Shown one piece after another: positions 40,401-52,263 of a stretch of 64,000 bases of DNA (within the stretch, counting starts at the first letter, position 1; each line of letters begins with the position of its first letter). This stretch comes from Melampsora larici-populina 98AG31 (taxonomy: Eukaryota; Basidiomycota; Pucciniomycetes; Pucciniales; Melampsoraceae), in the NCBI RefSeq assembly GCF_000204055.1, contig NW_006768783.1, forward strand, positions 651,985-715,984. Reading direction: 5' to 3'. Both the position numbers and the translations under genes were made by a program. The notes under the pieces are model-generated. The model saw only the letters and a program-made list of their open reading frames with translations. It did not search any database and was not told where the DNA came from.

Positions 40401-40501
40401 CTCACATTTCTTCTCGTCCATATTGTATATTGCACCACTAGATTGCACCTTCATATTCCTTTACACATATTTCCTTGCTTCAATTTCCTCATAAATTAAC
40501 C

Positions 40502-42079
40502 ATGACACACTACGCAGAACGATTGAATCATCATGGTGATTCTTTATGCATCATTTAACCTTTTGCCTATCAATGCGTATGAAGAAAACAAACTCACTAA
40601 CTGCTCATTTGTTTCACAGATCCACTCAACACGTTTGAGAACCATGCGTATCCTGAATCTTTCCGTGATCTTGATCTTTTAGCAGAAGACGAAACGTATG
40701 ATCATCATCCCAGACAAACTCGATTCCATGGAGGAGATTATCATCGAGATCCACTTTTGTCTCATCATGGTGATTTCGGAAATAATCTAGGTTATCATCA
40801 TTCAGATGGTTTGATGAATGATTTAGATTATCATGAAAGGTTTGATCACCCTTCTTCACATTTGGGAGGTACGTTTCCTTTCGATTTTCCCTACCACCAC
40901 TTTTACACTGTGTACAACATTTTGATATTCATTTTCCAATAAATCAATTACTAATCGACTTCATCAAAAAACGCGTCCTACATTCATCATCATCTAGTTC
41001 GTCTCTCTCCGTTCATCTCCTTCATAAACAAACAGATCACAAACCTAAACAAAATTTAATATTTTGATGGATTTTTAGATACTCTGACAGGTATAGGCTC
41101 ACATCCTCCTTTGACCCGAGATCATCTTCATCATCATGATTTGGATTTACATGGATATAATCCTCCATTAGTCGATACTTATTACAATCGAATGCATGAT
41201 GTTTTACCTCGTCATTTACCATATTATGATCAAGATGCTTTTATGGGATATGGTGGACTTGGAGGCTCAAGTGGTATGGGTATGGAAGGTATGGGATATG
41301 GAACTGGATTAGGATATGGTACGGACATGGGATACGGAGTGGGTCTAGGGCACGGGGCAAGTTTAGGATACGGAGCAGGAATGGGAATGGGAATGGGAAG
41401 TACGATTGGAATGGATCCATTTGTCGATGGTATCAATCATGATTACGGTTACGGTCGAGTTCCACCTTTATCATCTTATGGACTTTCACCCACTGGATTT
41501 CAACCATCACATGGTCCGATGTTAGATGACCTTTATCTATTCGAACTTATGTTAAGATCTGATCAATTATTATCTGAACGTGAAAGATTAAATAGATGGG
41601 AAGAAAGAATGAGATGGGAAGAATTAAATGATCTTGAAAGAGAAAACCAATGGAAACAGATGAGTTTGATGAGACGTGCTCAACTTGGACTTGGTGGAGG
41701 TTCGTATTGGGGATCACAACTTGGTGGAGTACCGATAGATCATTCATTGGGATATCATAACATGATACCAGCATCTGGTAGATCTGCAATTAGCGCAGGC
41801 ATCTTAGGTCAACCTCATTATGGTCTCTCATCTGGTCTTGCAACTCGATATCCTATGTGGGGCATAGGTGGACTAGGTATGGGTAGAAGGATCTCAAATC
41901 ATCGTTTAAGACCACGTCATCTTATTCGTCAAGCCAATATCAGAAGAGATTATGCTGAACGCAGAGGTGAAATTCCACCTAGACCTAGAATTGTCGGACC
42001 TGGATTGATGGGTACAGGCGTTCCTGCACAACATTGTGGTCTTAGAGCTGGCTTAGGTTTATTGAGTGAGTCAAGTTAG
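40502..42079 (+). CDS. Low-complexity Gly/Tyr/Met- and His/Asp-rich protein
   Basis: Function unknown. Exons 40502-40535, 40620-40868 and 41079-42079 (all GT-AG) give 427 aa. Residues about 1-130 are strikingly rich in His and Asp (DYHRDPLLSHHGDFGNN, DHLHHHDLDLHGY). Residues about 150-200 are repeats of G-Y-G/G-M-G type (MGYGTGLGYGTDMGYGVGLG). A charged, probably alpha-helical segment follows, RSDQLLSERERLNRWEERM and its continuation. The C-terminus is Arg-rich with HRLRPRHLIRQANIRRDYAE. There is no signal peptide or membrane segment. The Gly-Tyr-Met part has the composition of self-associating, prion-like domains, and the His/Asp part could bind metal ions; both are inferences from composition. 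The gene looks intact, with a TATA box 102 bp upstream. I recognise no family. Confidence 0.75.
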
Positions 42080-42988
42080 GTCTTCTTGAAAGATTGATGA
42101 AGTATTGACACTGAGGATTTTTGTATGATTTGTGAATGGTCTTTAACTTCAGACTCGCAAAGGCGAGTTCGTTCTAGAATGATGCGTTGAATCTTTTTCG
42201 ACGAACTGTTTTCAAAAAAAAGTGTGCTTTGGTCCAGTCTTTATCTATATCTTCATCATAAAATGTATAATATCGGCAACTTCAATGTCATCGCGGGATC
42301 TTGTATGTTACATTCCGATAGTGATACGTTATTTAGGTTTATAGAGCATTGTCTTCCTCTTGGTTTTTCAAAAATGCAGTTGATTGTCTTGATCAAAATT
42401 TTGTCAATGGATGATCATGATTGATATACCTTATTGACCAAGAAGATTCCATTCTCCAGACAAGATATATTTTCACTTCGAGTGATGAGCAAATATATTC
42501 AGAATGAGTCAAGTTCATATCACACCTCAACAATTGCTGAGTATCATTGAAAGATAAGAGGCTGACAGTGACAAGGTCTATGCCATGATAGTTTATAGGC
42601 TGCAATATCCAAGGCATAATTTGAGACATGCAATTGTTAACATTGTTACACCTACACCATCACATGAATCTGAAGATGACTGCTGAATATTTCCATGAGA
42701 CACATCACGATTTCGCATCTGTAGTATCTAAACGCTGATCCCAAGCACGAGCGTCATATTTACAACGTCTCCCATCATAAACAGGCGGCTCGCACTGCGA
42801 TGCGTGGAGGCGCAGTGTGAAAACTCGTGTTGAGGCCCACCGCAGCGATTCCGCATTGACATCGCAATGAGACATGGTCACATTCACAGTAAACACACTC
42901 TAGGAACTGGAGTGACATAAAAGGCCGCTGCCAACAAGCCTCAGTCGTCAACTGTCACTCTACGAATTCCTCTGAAAGAACATACAAG
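42080..42988. other. Intergenic region
   Basis: About 0.9 kb holding the 3' end of the Gly/His-rich gene and the promoter of the secreted-protein gene, with a TATA-like cataaaag near 42917, about 70 bp upstream of its ATG. No other feature is seen. Confidence 0.4.
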
Positions 42989-45403
42989 ATGGAGTCATTC
43001 TTACGCTTGATTTTGTTGACATCTCTCCTCTGGGGACGGCTATCTGTATATGGAATGGTTCCCTTGCTCAGGAACCTGCCCAGTGAAGCTACTTCATCCA
43101 CTGCCAAAGTAGAACCAGAAGCTATCGAGGTGAATAGGTTCACTTTCACCGCCCCGGAAGACATTCCTACTGCCATGAACGAAATGGGGATACGTATGTC
43201 ACGAGAAGCCGAGAAGAACCCAAGAGCTCGACATAGGCAAGACGATCTACATAGTTCAGCAAAAAGAATAAAGATCGAACCGATCAACGGAAGTCAAGAA
43301 CTCAACTTTAGATACAAAGGGACAGATATCAGTACTCATGACTTTACCAAGTCTGTGCCTTCAGCGCGTGTTGTGCCCTATTCTTTCTTCTTTCAGTCAT
43401 CAGCAAAAATGGCAAAAATGACTACTGTTGATCAGTACATCATCAAGCTAGCCGGAATTATTCAAACATTCATATCAAAACTAAACGCAGCTTCTCAGCC
43501 TTGGGGAATGTGGATACATGAAAATCAATCACTGGCACTGGAGTGCTTCAGTACTGCACATGCTGCGCTGCATAGAGGTAACTTGGGAGAGTGTGAAAGG
43601 TTGTGGGTTTTAGGTATTGTTGCAGCACTGGTCAAAAATTTACCTTCAATATCAACAGACATTGTCAATAGATTGCAACATGCACCTTGGAAGCATCATT
43701 CCTATTTAGAGATTCAAGCTGCCATTGGTTTGCCATACCTTTACTCCTGTCATAAATTCAGTGTGTGGTACTGATTGGTGTAATGATGTGTCTTTCCCCA
43801 AACCAGAATACGAGGAATCGCTGACAGAGAAATTTAGGTCAATTTTGTTGAAGTCCCAGTTTCACAACACCAACCAAGGTAATATGATTCCACTCAGGTC
43901 CTTTGGAAGTGTAAGTCTTATAATAAATGTTCAAGCTCTGACAATTGCATCATTTTATTAGGCTTAGAAGAATGTTTTTCAAGAGCCAGATTATTTGAAT
44001 CACATGATGAGATAAGGACAAAGTACTTCCCAGCCAAACGGAGCAGCATTGATAAATTTGTCTCTGAGAACCTACTGAATGTTAAGATTCCTGAAGAAGA
44101 TTCAAGTATCAAGTCAATGATCCGTAGCTTTGCAAGCTATTTCAAACATCTTGAGATCCCTAGCTGGGAAGGAACATATGGGAAGGCAATCTTTATTTAT
44201 TTGATGAAAAATTGGCAGAATGTATATCCAAAAGATAGTAACACACTTTTGGAATGGATTGAGATGGATTTCAATCTGTACAGAGATCTTCATCTTCCAT
44301 TTTTCAAGGCTGATATTAAATCAATCCTTAGGACCACAGGAATCACCTCAAATTATATAAAGTATGATGAAATGATTGATCCTTCCAGACCACTCAGAGC
44401 ACCAATTTTGGAAAGAATCTTCAGCTTTGGAGGTCATCACGAGATACCAAATAGCTTAGAGGGCAGCCTGTACAAGCTGGCAGTCATTGCATCTCTCATT
44501 CATCCTTCCTTGAAAGATATGGTTATTCAAGGAATTGATCAGAACCCTCGTATTGTTCAAAGACTTGCACCTGTTTGGTCAGAAATGTACCATGCTTTGG
44601 AAGTGGGAATCCATGAGTTCTTTGACTACCACTATATGCCATTTAAACAACGTGAGTGAAGTTGGTGTGACTAATTCCAATTTTCAAAGATCTTCAATCA
44701 GCTGATATTTATTTGATAGGTCCAAATTATCTTGCCATGGCCCATAGGCACTTATTATCAGGAAACTTGTTCAAGTTCTCCGAAACTGAATCACTGGGAA
44801 TGTCTCTTCAGAGAGTTCCCCTACATGTGTCCAAACTTGATCCAAGCTTGGTGACCAGAATACTTTCTGAAGTAAAAAAAATCTTATATACCCATATAGA
44901 GCGTAATGAGCTTCCAAAGGTATATCTGATGGTCCTAGAAGTCATACAACATTTACTCAAATATTCTCCAGGTTCATCACAAATTTTATTAAAGCAATTA
45001 GACAAGGACATTGAATTCAGGGAAACCCTATATCATAGTATTGGACATGTGCTTGAGTCAAAGATATTCGATGATCATGTAGCAATCATAGATGAATGTG
45101 CTCTGGCCTATGAAATTGAAGACGTTTTAATAAGTCTTCAAGAGATATTGGTGAGTTACCTTAAAGTTTTCATCTCACCAAACAATTTGTCTCCTATTGA
45201 ATGTATATTGATGAGCATCTTACATGAAACTATTTTTTAAGTCTCCTGGCACAGTTTGGCAATGGGGGGAAGTTTCAAAAAACAAAGGACACATTGATAA
45301 GTATGCCAAGATACTTGAAGAGGAGCTCTCCCCTTATTCAGGATTAGAAATTGGTGATCTACCTGACCCCAGAGAAGAGAGCTTGAAGTGGCTCCAAAGA
45401 TGA
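42989..45403 (+). CDS. Large secreted protein, no known domain
   Basis: Five exons: 42989-43727, 43762-43908, 43962-44651, 44720-45150 and 45242-45403. The product is 722 aa. Residues 1-22 (MESFLRLILLTSLLWGRLSVYG) are a clear signal peptide. A short region with dibasic clusters (SAKRIKIEP near residue 95) could be a propeptide or nuclear-localisation-like sequence. The rest is dominated by amphipathic helix-forming sequence rich in Leu, Ile, His and Trp (MWIHENQSLALECFSTAHAA, SWEGTYGKAIFIYLMKNWQ). It has few Cys, no transmembrane helix and no enzyme motif. The exon 2 donor was set at gtgtaa (43909), because the neighbouring gtaagt at 43911 would shift the frame. The next exon was accepted because it keeps 690 nt open. 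Large alpha-helical secreted proteins of unknown role are frequent in rust fungi; a host-related role is only an inference. Confidence 0.75.
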
Positions 45404-46323
45404 GTAGAATTTGGATGATACAAAGACCCCCCAAGGATTTATTTGTGATGGTCAAAGGTAAGGCTTTCTTCTTTTAGTACACCACAAGAGTATGGCAGGG
45501 GTGTATTATGTTCTTCTTTCAATCAGAGTGGTATTTGTGGTAGATTTCTGTGTTGCTTTTTCACATTTGTGCTTATGGTCTTGTTTGGTTTCAATTCCTT
45601 GCTTCTGAGTATTTTATTTGCTCTATTTTTTTCTCATATACTAAAGCTCTTTCAAGTTTCAAGTTCACTTGTCTCTTAGGACCTGGGAAACTTGGGAGAT
45701 TATCTGTTCTTTTTTAACTCAATAACGTGTTATTCACTCCATATTCTATTCACATCAAGTACTTGAAGTTCTCCAGGAAAGGCATTGAAGAACCCGTTGT
45801 AGTATTTAAAGCTCAACAAGAGCTTTACAACACCTAAGAAGGGATAATCTACTATGTGTGATATAGTAGAAGTTGCCTAAAGACTGCCTTCTTCAAAGAA
45901 ACCAGCACAAGGGCACTTGCTGACCACTTTGTGATAACAGAGAAAACGATAAAGGCACCCAAGAAATAAAGCAATACTGTTGTGAAGTATTATTCCCAGA
46001 TTTTAAGCGCAAAAAGTCCACAAACTATGTTATTACTAGCAATACTGTTGTTAATTATTATTCCCAAAGAGACTTATAGTCTTTTAACACACGTAAATAA
46101 ATTTCTCCTTGCTTTGAAGGGGCAGATTTAAGTGATCTTAGTACAAATATAGTAAATAAATGATGATTTATAACACTACAACAAAGGTATAAGATGCAGA
46201 AAAGGGAACAACAATCCCAAAATCATCAAGGAGTACTTATATCTACATGTAATAACCTCTACAATAGTCAACAGCCTCAAAAACCAGCCAAATCCGCCTA
46301 AAGAACCCTAAAAACCATATAAT
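45404..46323. other. AT-rich intergenic region
   Basis: No gene seen. A phrase around gcaatactgttgt recurs at about 45971 and 46040 with similar flanks (tattattccca), a short imperfect direct duplication. Confidence 0.4.
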
Positions 46324-46565
46324 TATGGTTCTCAAACCTATGCAAAAATTCATGCAAGTTTCAAGCAACTTCTGTGCAAGACATGAATAGAACTTGCACA
46401 GATCTTGCACGGATCTTGCACATCAGTCTCACACAGTTTTTGTACCAGTTAGAACAAAATAGCTGGGGTTGTCAAAAAATTTAATGCACAAGATTGGTGC
46501 AAGAAATCTTGCACGGATCTTGCACATTGGTCTTGCACAGTTCTTGCACAGGTTTGAGAACCATA
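46324..46565. mobile_element. 242-bp MITE with CTTGCAC repeats
   Basis: The terminal inverted repeats are 22 bp with one mismatch (46324-46345 and 46544-46565; outer part tatggttctcaaacct). The interior carries at least seven cttgcac motifs, all in one orientation (for example near 46391, 46403, 46414, 46509, 46519, 46532 and 46543). It has no coding capacity. If the outer TA belongs to the target site, the insertion fits a TA-specific transposase. It is unrelated in sequence to the foldback MITE. Confidence 0.75.
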
Positions 46566-47845
46566 AATGACGCAATGTAATGATCTTGTTACTAATGTAT
46601 GATGTAATTTTCACAGCCAAAAGTGATCAATGACACAATGATTCAATGTACAGCACTTCTTAAGATGAATACAGGTGATTTTTTCCTGGTAAACTAGCTG
46701 CAACCCAATTTTTGAGATTACAACTTTTTTCAGATGGGGTCCATTTTTGAACTACTATAGTGCATCTTGTAGCCCTCGTGATACTGATCATTTATGACAC
46801 CCATATGACCTATTTCTGATGAGTGATGAGTAAGATATTGAGTTGTGAAGTTAAGGTTTTTTGGTGTTACATGTTGACTTGTGACTGTAAATTTGAGATT
46901 CACACCAATTTATTATTTCCCTTATACCTTTTTACATAAACCTCTGCTACTAGTGATTTAAAGTTTGTAAATTATGTAATCCACTCTGCTGTGTTGAATG
47001 AGCTATTTACCAACCTAATCTGACATTGTTTGACATATGTAATTAGCTGAAAACCTTCATTTTTGACAAAATTCACCCATTTTCTTCACTTTTCACAGCT
47101 GTTACTCTCTTTTTCTTGCTCATGTAATATGGCATCATCTTCCATAACCTTAAAAATGCCGGAAAATCCTCTTGGCAACCTTAATTTCCACTACTACCCC
47201 ATTACATGTGTAAACTACACGTATAACCCTTGTTTACCATCCTTGAAAAAGTACCTTTCTGCTAATAACTTCTGGTTTCCCTTATCAACCTTCAAGATTA
47301 AAATTGTTGCTGTATAATAAAATGTTGTTCTTTCATATTCTAACCTCATAAATCCCATAAATTTAATATTAATACCCAAAAAACCATTTTCCAACCTTTA
47401 CACCTATATTTTTGAATTTTTCTTATCTTTTCTTTTTCTGTCTTTTTGTAATAACTTTGTAAGGAAACTATAATGATCTTATGAATATATTTGAAATGAG
47501 ATGACATAATCTTGAGTCAATAACTACACATAAGCCTCTAAGAGCTTCAATCAATCTAAAAACCGCCATTTTGAATTTTCTACTACACTGAAGTTTTCTA
47601 ATAACTTGATAAAGTAATAATGATTAATTTTCTTGATTGATCCCACAAATAGATCACCACAACATCCAATAAATCTTTTACATCTGTTCTTGAGTTCATA
47701 TCTGGTCTGTCCAATCAAATAGTCACTTTGGCTTTTCTCAATTTTATCTTGATTTTGGTCGTCACCTTTTTTTGAAGATTCCCAAAATCTCTTACATGTG
47801 CTGAATACACAATCTGAGTAGGGACACTGTAAACATTATACATCA
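46566..47845. other. AT-rich intergenic region
   Basis: About 1.3 kb with no supported gene, RNA or repeat. Base composition is markedly AT-rich compared with the gene islands. Confidence 0.4.
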
Positions 47846-48275
47846 TTCCCAAGTGGGAATGGGAAACCAATTAAGAGTAAATTCTGTCATAAAAGGATCT
47901 ACCAGGACCCCAGAGAGCTTCTATTGAGGCATATGATGTAATTTCTCTTTCTTATACTACATACCCTTCATTTGAGTTTGAATTCATAAAAAAGCTGATA
48001 CAGTTCCTTGCTCTTTCCTCAACAAGACCTTTGAGTCAGTGTATGTAGTGAATTTTTAGTGCTTCTGTCAAGCTGAAAAAAAGTTACAGCATGTATTACA
48101 TATGATTCACTTATTCAGATGGGCAGATAGCTGAACAGATCTGTATGTACATGATAGCCACTCACTCACTGAGCCTGCTGCACATATGTAGTGCAGATGT
48201 TATGGCTCAGGTATACAGTGATAGATCCTTTTATGACAGACACTCTTAATCATTTTCCCATTTCCACTTGGGGAA
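47846..48275. mobile_element. Foldback MITE copy 2
   Basis: The left terminus (ttcccaagtgggaatggg, 47846-47863) and right terminus (ccacttgggga, about 48265-48275) match copy 1 in the DIRS recombinase. The right arm from 48032 (gagtcagtgtatgtagt) to the end is clearly homologous to 29205-29443. The left arm is shorter and more diverged, for example ctgtcataaaaggatct at 47884-47900. At 430 bp, it appears to be an older, internally deleted copy. Confidence 0.7.
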
Positions 48276-48777
48276 AATGTATGAAGTTTACAATGGGGCA
48301 TTAGAGGTTTGGTTTGTGGGGGGTTGTGGACTTCTAGGTAGAAAACTTTTTGGAAGAAAACCTTTCACAAAAATTGAATTCTATCTTATGAGACTGAATG
48401 TGCTTCTCTTCTGGGAAAGACCTTGGACCAGAATCTTTCATAACTCTCTCGATTTTGAGTCCAGGGTAAAAAAATCAGTTTTGACTTTTTTTCTACAAAA
48501 ATCAAAAAAGCAAAACAAGGCTTTACAAAAACCAAACAAAATTCAAAACTGGTTACATTGTTTTTCTTTCCTTTTTTCTTGTGTATTTATTTATGTCAAA
48601 AATGATGATTAAAACACACACTGAAAGACCAAACAAAAGAGAAAAATCCCATGAAGAAGAAGAAGAAGGAAACAATGCTTTCAGATCACCAAAATAAAGA
48701 TAAATAATCAACAAGTCAGATAGATTTCAGTAGGCCTTCATGACCGACTTTTCTGGTTGTTTTAAATGCATGGTTTT
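48276..48777. other. Intergenic region downstream of transporter B
   Basis: About 500 bp of AT-rich DNA expected to hold the 3' UTR of transporter B. A 114-aa open frame here begins inside the MITE end and has no motif. Confidence 0.4.
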
Positions 48778-51700
48778 TCATGATCCAACCAATTTCTCCA
48801 TTTGATATCTAAAGTAAAACAAACACATTAAACACCATCAGTACATCTCAATCAAATTGGTCAAGTAAGTTGAAAGATCTAAACATGAATTAAAACGCAC
48901 AGAGGAGGTAAAGGTTGAACTCTTTGACGGAATATGTTCTTCTTAATCCAATAAGAAAGGTTCTTAATTTGGTAGGAAGCATGTCTCGTAGTTGGAACAG
49001 AGAAGACTAAACGTTCATTCAGAGAAGAATTATCGATTAGTAAATTCAAAAGTTTCATTTATTGTTGTGAAGTAAAAAGACTGACCATAATCTAATTCTT
49101 CAAGTGTTAGAGCTTTCGTCTCAGGCCTAGAAAGATAAACGGGTTAGATGATTCACTTCGATTATATCGAGATAAATAGTATCCAAGCTTACATGAAGAA
49201 AAAGACCAAGACCCATCCGATGATACACCAACCAGCTAAAACCAAATCAAAATCAGATTCAATCCAAACCTCTGGAAGACAATCAAGGACAGATATTACT
49301 CACCATACCAACCAAAGGCACCTTGTGGAGTGAAAGCATTCAATAATAATGGGAAAGTGATAGCCAAGACAAAACTGATAATTACCAAAACAATCAGCAG
49401 TGGTCACAAAGTGTAGAAAGAGAGGAACAGAAAATAGGTCCTTACTTGAACAACCAAGTGACTGCAGTAGCATATGACATTCCGAAATCACGAATATAGA
49501 GCGGGAAAGCCTCAGCACTAGGAATAGGAAAGAATAGAATAAAATGTGAGTTCAAAGTTTTCAATCGACGTTTAACTTTATGACCACATACCTATAAGTG
49601 AACGGTACAGGCTAAAGTACAAAACAACCTCAATAATTATTAACGGGAAAAGATAAAATTAATTAACATGAAAAGAAGCCACATACCCCAGCACCAGGAC
49701 TATAGAAGACCATAAAGAGGTAAATCGCAGTAGCGACCACACCAGCTCGACGAGAATCACCAGGCCCATCAAATGGAATGAAGAATGCCATACCGGTCAC
49801 TAAAAGACAAACAGCCATAGCCGGGAAAGTAGCTAAAAGTAGATTTCTACGTCCAAAAGTCTAACAAAAACCAAGAAGGATCCAAATTTGAATGAGGATG
49901 TTGATCGTCACTTGTTCGAAAAGCAAAACCAAATGGCTTACATCGATAGTATAGAGAGCTGGGATTGCAAAGAGCCAATTGGTGATACCAGTACCCATAG
50001 TAGTAAGTAAAGCAGTCTTTACACTGAATCCAGCTTGAACGAAAACTTGTCTAAACGAAGTGGATCGGAATTTAGAAAACGCAATTCCAGTTGAACACCT
50101 AGAAGATAGTGTGGAAAATTAAGAAAATTTCACTTACGAACTGTAATATGCGATCACCTGATTGAATGAGACTTGGTCAGCGATGATGATCAAGAAATAA
50201 GAATGTAGTGAACAATACTAACGTTGACACCACAGAACTGCTGCATGAACATCACCAAACCTAGAAATAAAGAAAATGATAAGTAAGATAGATCAATAAG
50301 TGATCAAGATCAGAAAACCATCATACCTGATGCATAAGCTAAGAATCCCCAAACAAACAAGCGTGGACCAAAAAAGTCAGTAATCAAAAAAGGAGAAAAA
50401 GATAGGTTGAAGAAGAAAAACAAACAAACCTGCTCTACGGACTCTAGGTACTCTCCACATATCAGCAACTAAATTTCGACCTTGTATAGTCTCTTCTTCG
50501 ATTTCAAGTAATTTAGCAATATAAAATAAATCTCGACTGGCTTGTAAATCACAAAACCTAAGTCTTCTCATCGATTTATAAGCTTCTGAAACTCTTCCTT
50601 TACCCATATACCAACGTGGTGATTCTGGTGCATAGTAGATCATGGCACAAACGAAGATTGGTGCAACTACTGTGGATCCTAACATTAATCTTGAAATATT
50701 CAAATTTGTATGTATGTCAGTCTTTACATTGAGAAATCGGGTCACTTTGGATTTATTACTGACCTCCAAGCTACAGTAGGTTTCACATCGATGAAGATCA
50801 CGCTAACAATATCTCCTAATGCGATTCCAAAAGCCTGAAAGATCGAGTCATATGCATGGCGTCAAGATGCTATTTGAGTCTAGAGTGACTATGTCGAGTA
50901 TCATGTTACTCACGGTCCACTGTAGACATCAATCGAGAACCAATTAGTAATCATTACAGAGTGTTTTTTATTTTAATAGGACATCATAAAAAAAGCTCAC
51001 CATTTGCCATTGCATTACCAAAGCTCCACGGATAGGTGCGGGTGCACATTCGGCTAGACAACACAAAACAACTAAATTCAACTATAATCACGATAAAAAA
51101 GAGGAAATAAACTCACCCGTATAAATAGGAGCAGTAGCAGACTAGCAATCCAGAGACCGAATAAAAAGAAATAAATCAAACTCAAAATAATGTACAAGGT
51201 GAAAAAAGATCAGAGATGAAGATTACCTTAGGACCAATACCCAAACCCAATACTAATCGAGCAGCAAAGAGTTGAGGCCAAGAGTATGTAAAAGCTTCCC
51301 AAATTGAAGCTAATCCAGCAATAGCGCAAGACAGAAAGATCACCCCACGTCTTCCCATTAAACGATTCAATGGATCCGTTAACCAACAAGCAAAGACAGC
51401 CTGAAAAAAATAAGGAAGATGTTAGAATAGAATTCAAGAATAAATTTGGATTTGATGATAGAAAATTTAAAAGGGAAGGATTTCCGTTGAAGATATGAAC
51501 TCACACAACATAGATAAGGAGCACTATTCACTAAACCTTGAATCAGAGCGGTTTTATTGCTACCATCTGAAGCAATTCCAAATTCCTCATCATAGTATAA
51601 CATAGCACCATTTACTACGGACTTTTTTTGGTAAAGTAAAAGGAAAAGATAAACAAATCATACATTAATTTTTGGTAAAATAGGAGTAAAATAGCCAAAA

Positions 51701-52263
51701 GATAAATTACTTCATCCATTCCTTGTACAATAGCTGCCATGGATGAAATCACAGCAATATAATACCTGTGTAGAAGACACACAAGAGTCAATTTAAATTC
51801 AGCAAAGGTTTCTGGAAGTAGATAGATTTGAAACTTACATGATCATAGGCTGTCTCCATTTATGGGTAGTCTCAGCATCGATAAATTGACGCTCTTCATC
51901 AGTGATATGTGAAATCCGATCCAAATTTTTTGGGTCGGCAGCCAATACAGCTCCACGTTTGAAATTATCGACTGATTGTATAGAGAAAAAATTCAAACAA
52001 TTAGAAAGATGGTCAAAAGATGTTGAGAGAGGGAAAGAGAAAATAAGAGTTTTTTTGAAGAAAAGTCATAATTCACCTTGATCAAGTAAACCATTCTTTT
52101 CACAAAATTCAACGGCAGATGCTTCTAATTCTTCAATGGATAAACCAGCAAGAGGGTTTTCGAGTTTAGCAGATAGTTTACTTAACTCAGCTATTTCAGC
52201 TGGTAAATCAAGTTGTTGTTTCTCATTGGTAGTATTACTTAATTCCTTCTCAGCCAAGGTCAT
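48778..52263 (-). CDS. MFS sugar porter B (22 exons), paralogue of A
   Basis: Plasma-membrane sugar or polyol/H+ symporter of the sugar-porter family. Exons in coding order: 52263-52077, 51971-51839, 51765-51711, 51621-51505, 51400-51227, 51141-51117, 51053-51001, 50919-50914, 50834-50764, 50689-50430, 50338-50327, 50260-50223, 50157-50138, 50050-49942, 49860-49687, 49611-49592, 49517-49446, 49374-49304, 49235-49193, 49126-49086, 49006-48901, 48808-48778. The product is 605 aa. Motifs: NRLMGRRG, PESPRWYMGKGR, QQFCGVNVIAYYSSQ, FGRRNLLL, GWCIIGWVLVFFFMPETK and TLEELDY. Exons 2-22 have exactly the same lengths and phases as in transporter A, including the 6-nt and 12-nt microexons. Only exon 1 differs (187 versus 214 nt). 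Introns show no obvious similarity, so the duplication is not recent. The ending QPLPPLYQMEKLVGS parallels A. No lesion is seen. Confidence 0.92.

Noticed and set aside
43908..43911. gtaagt at 43911 as exon 2 donor of the 722-aa secreted protein
   Set aside because: The stronger-looking donor gives phase 0 and an immediate stop in exon 3; gtgtaa at 43909 gives the open frame.
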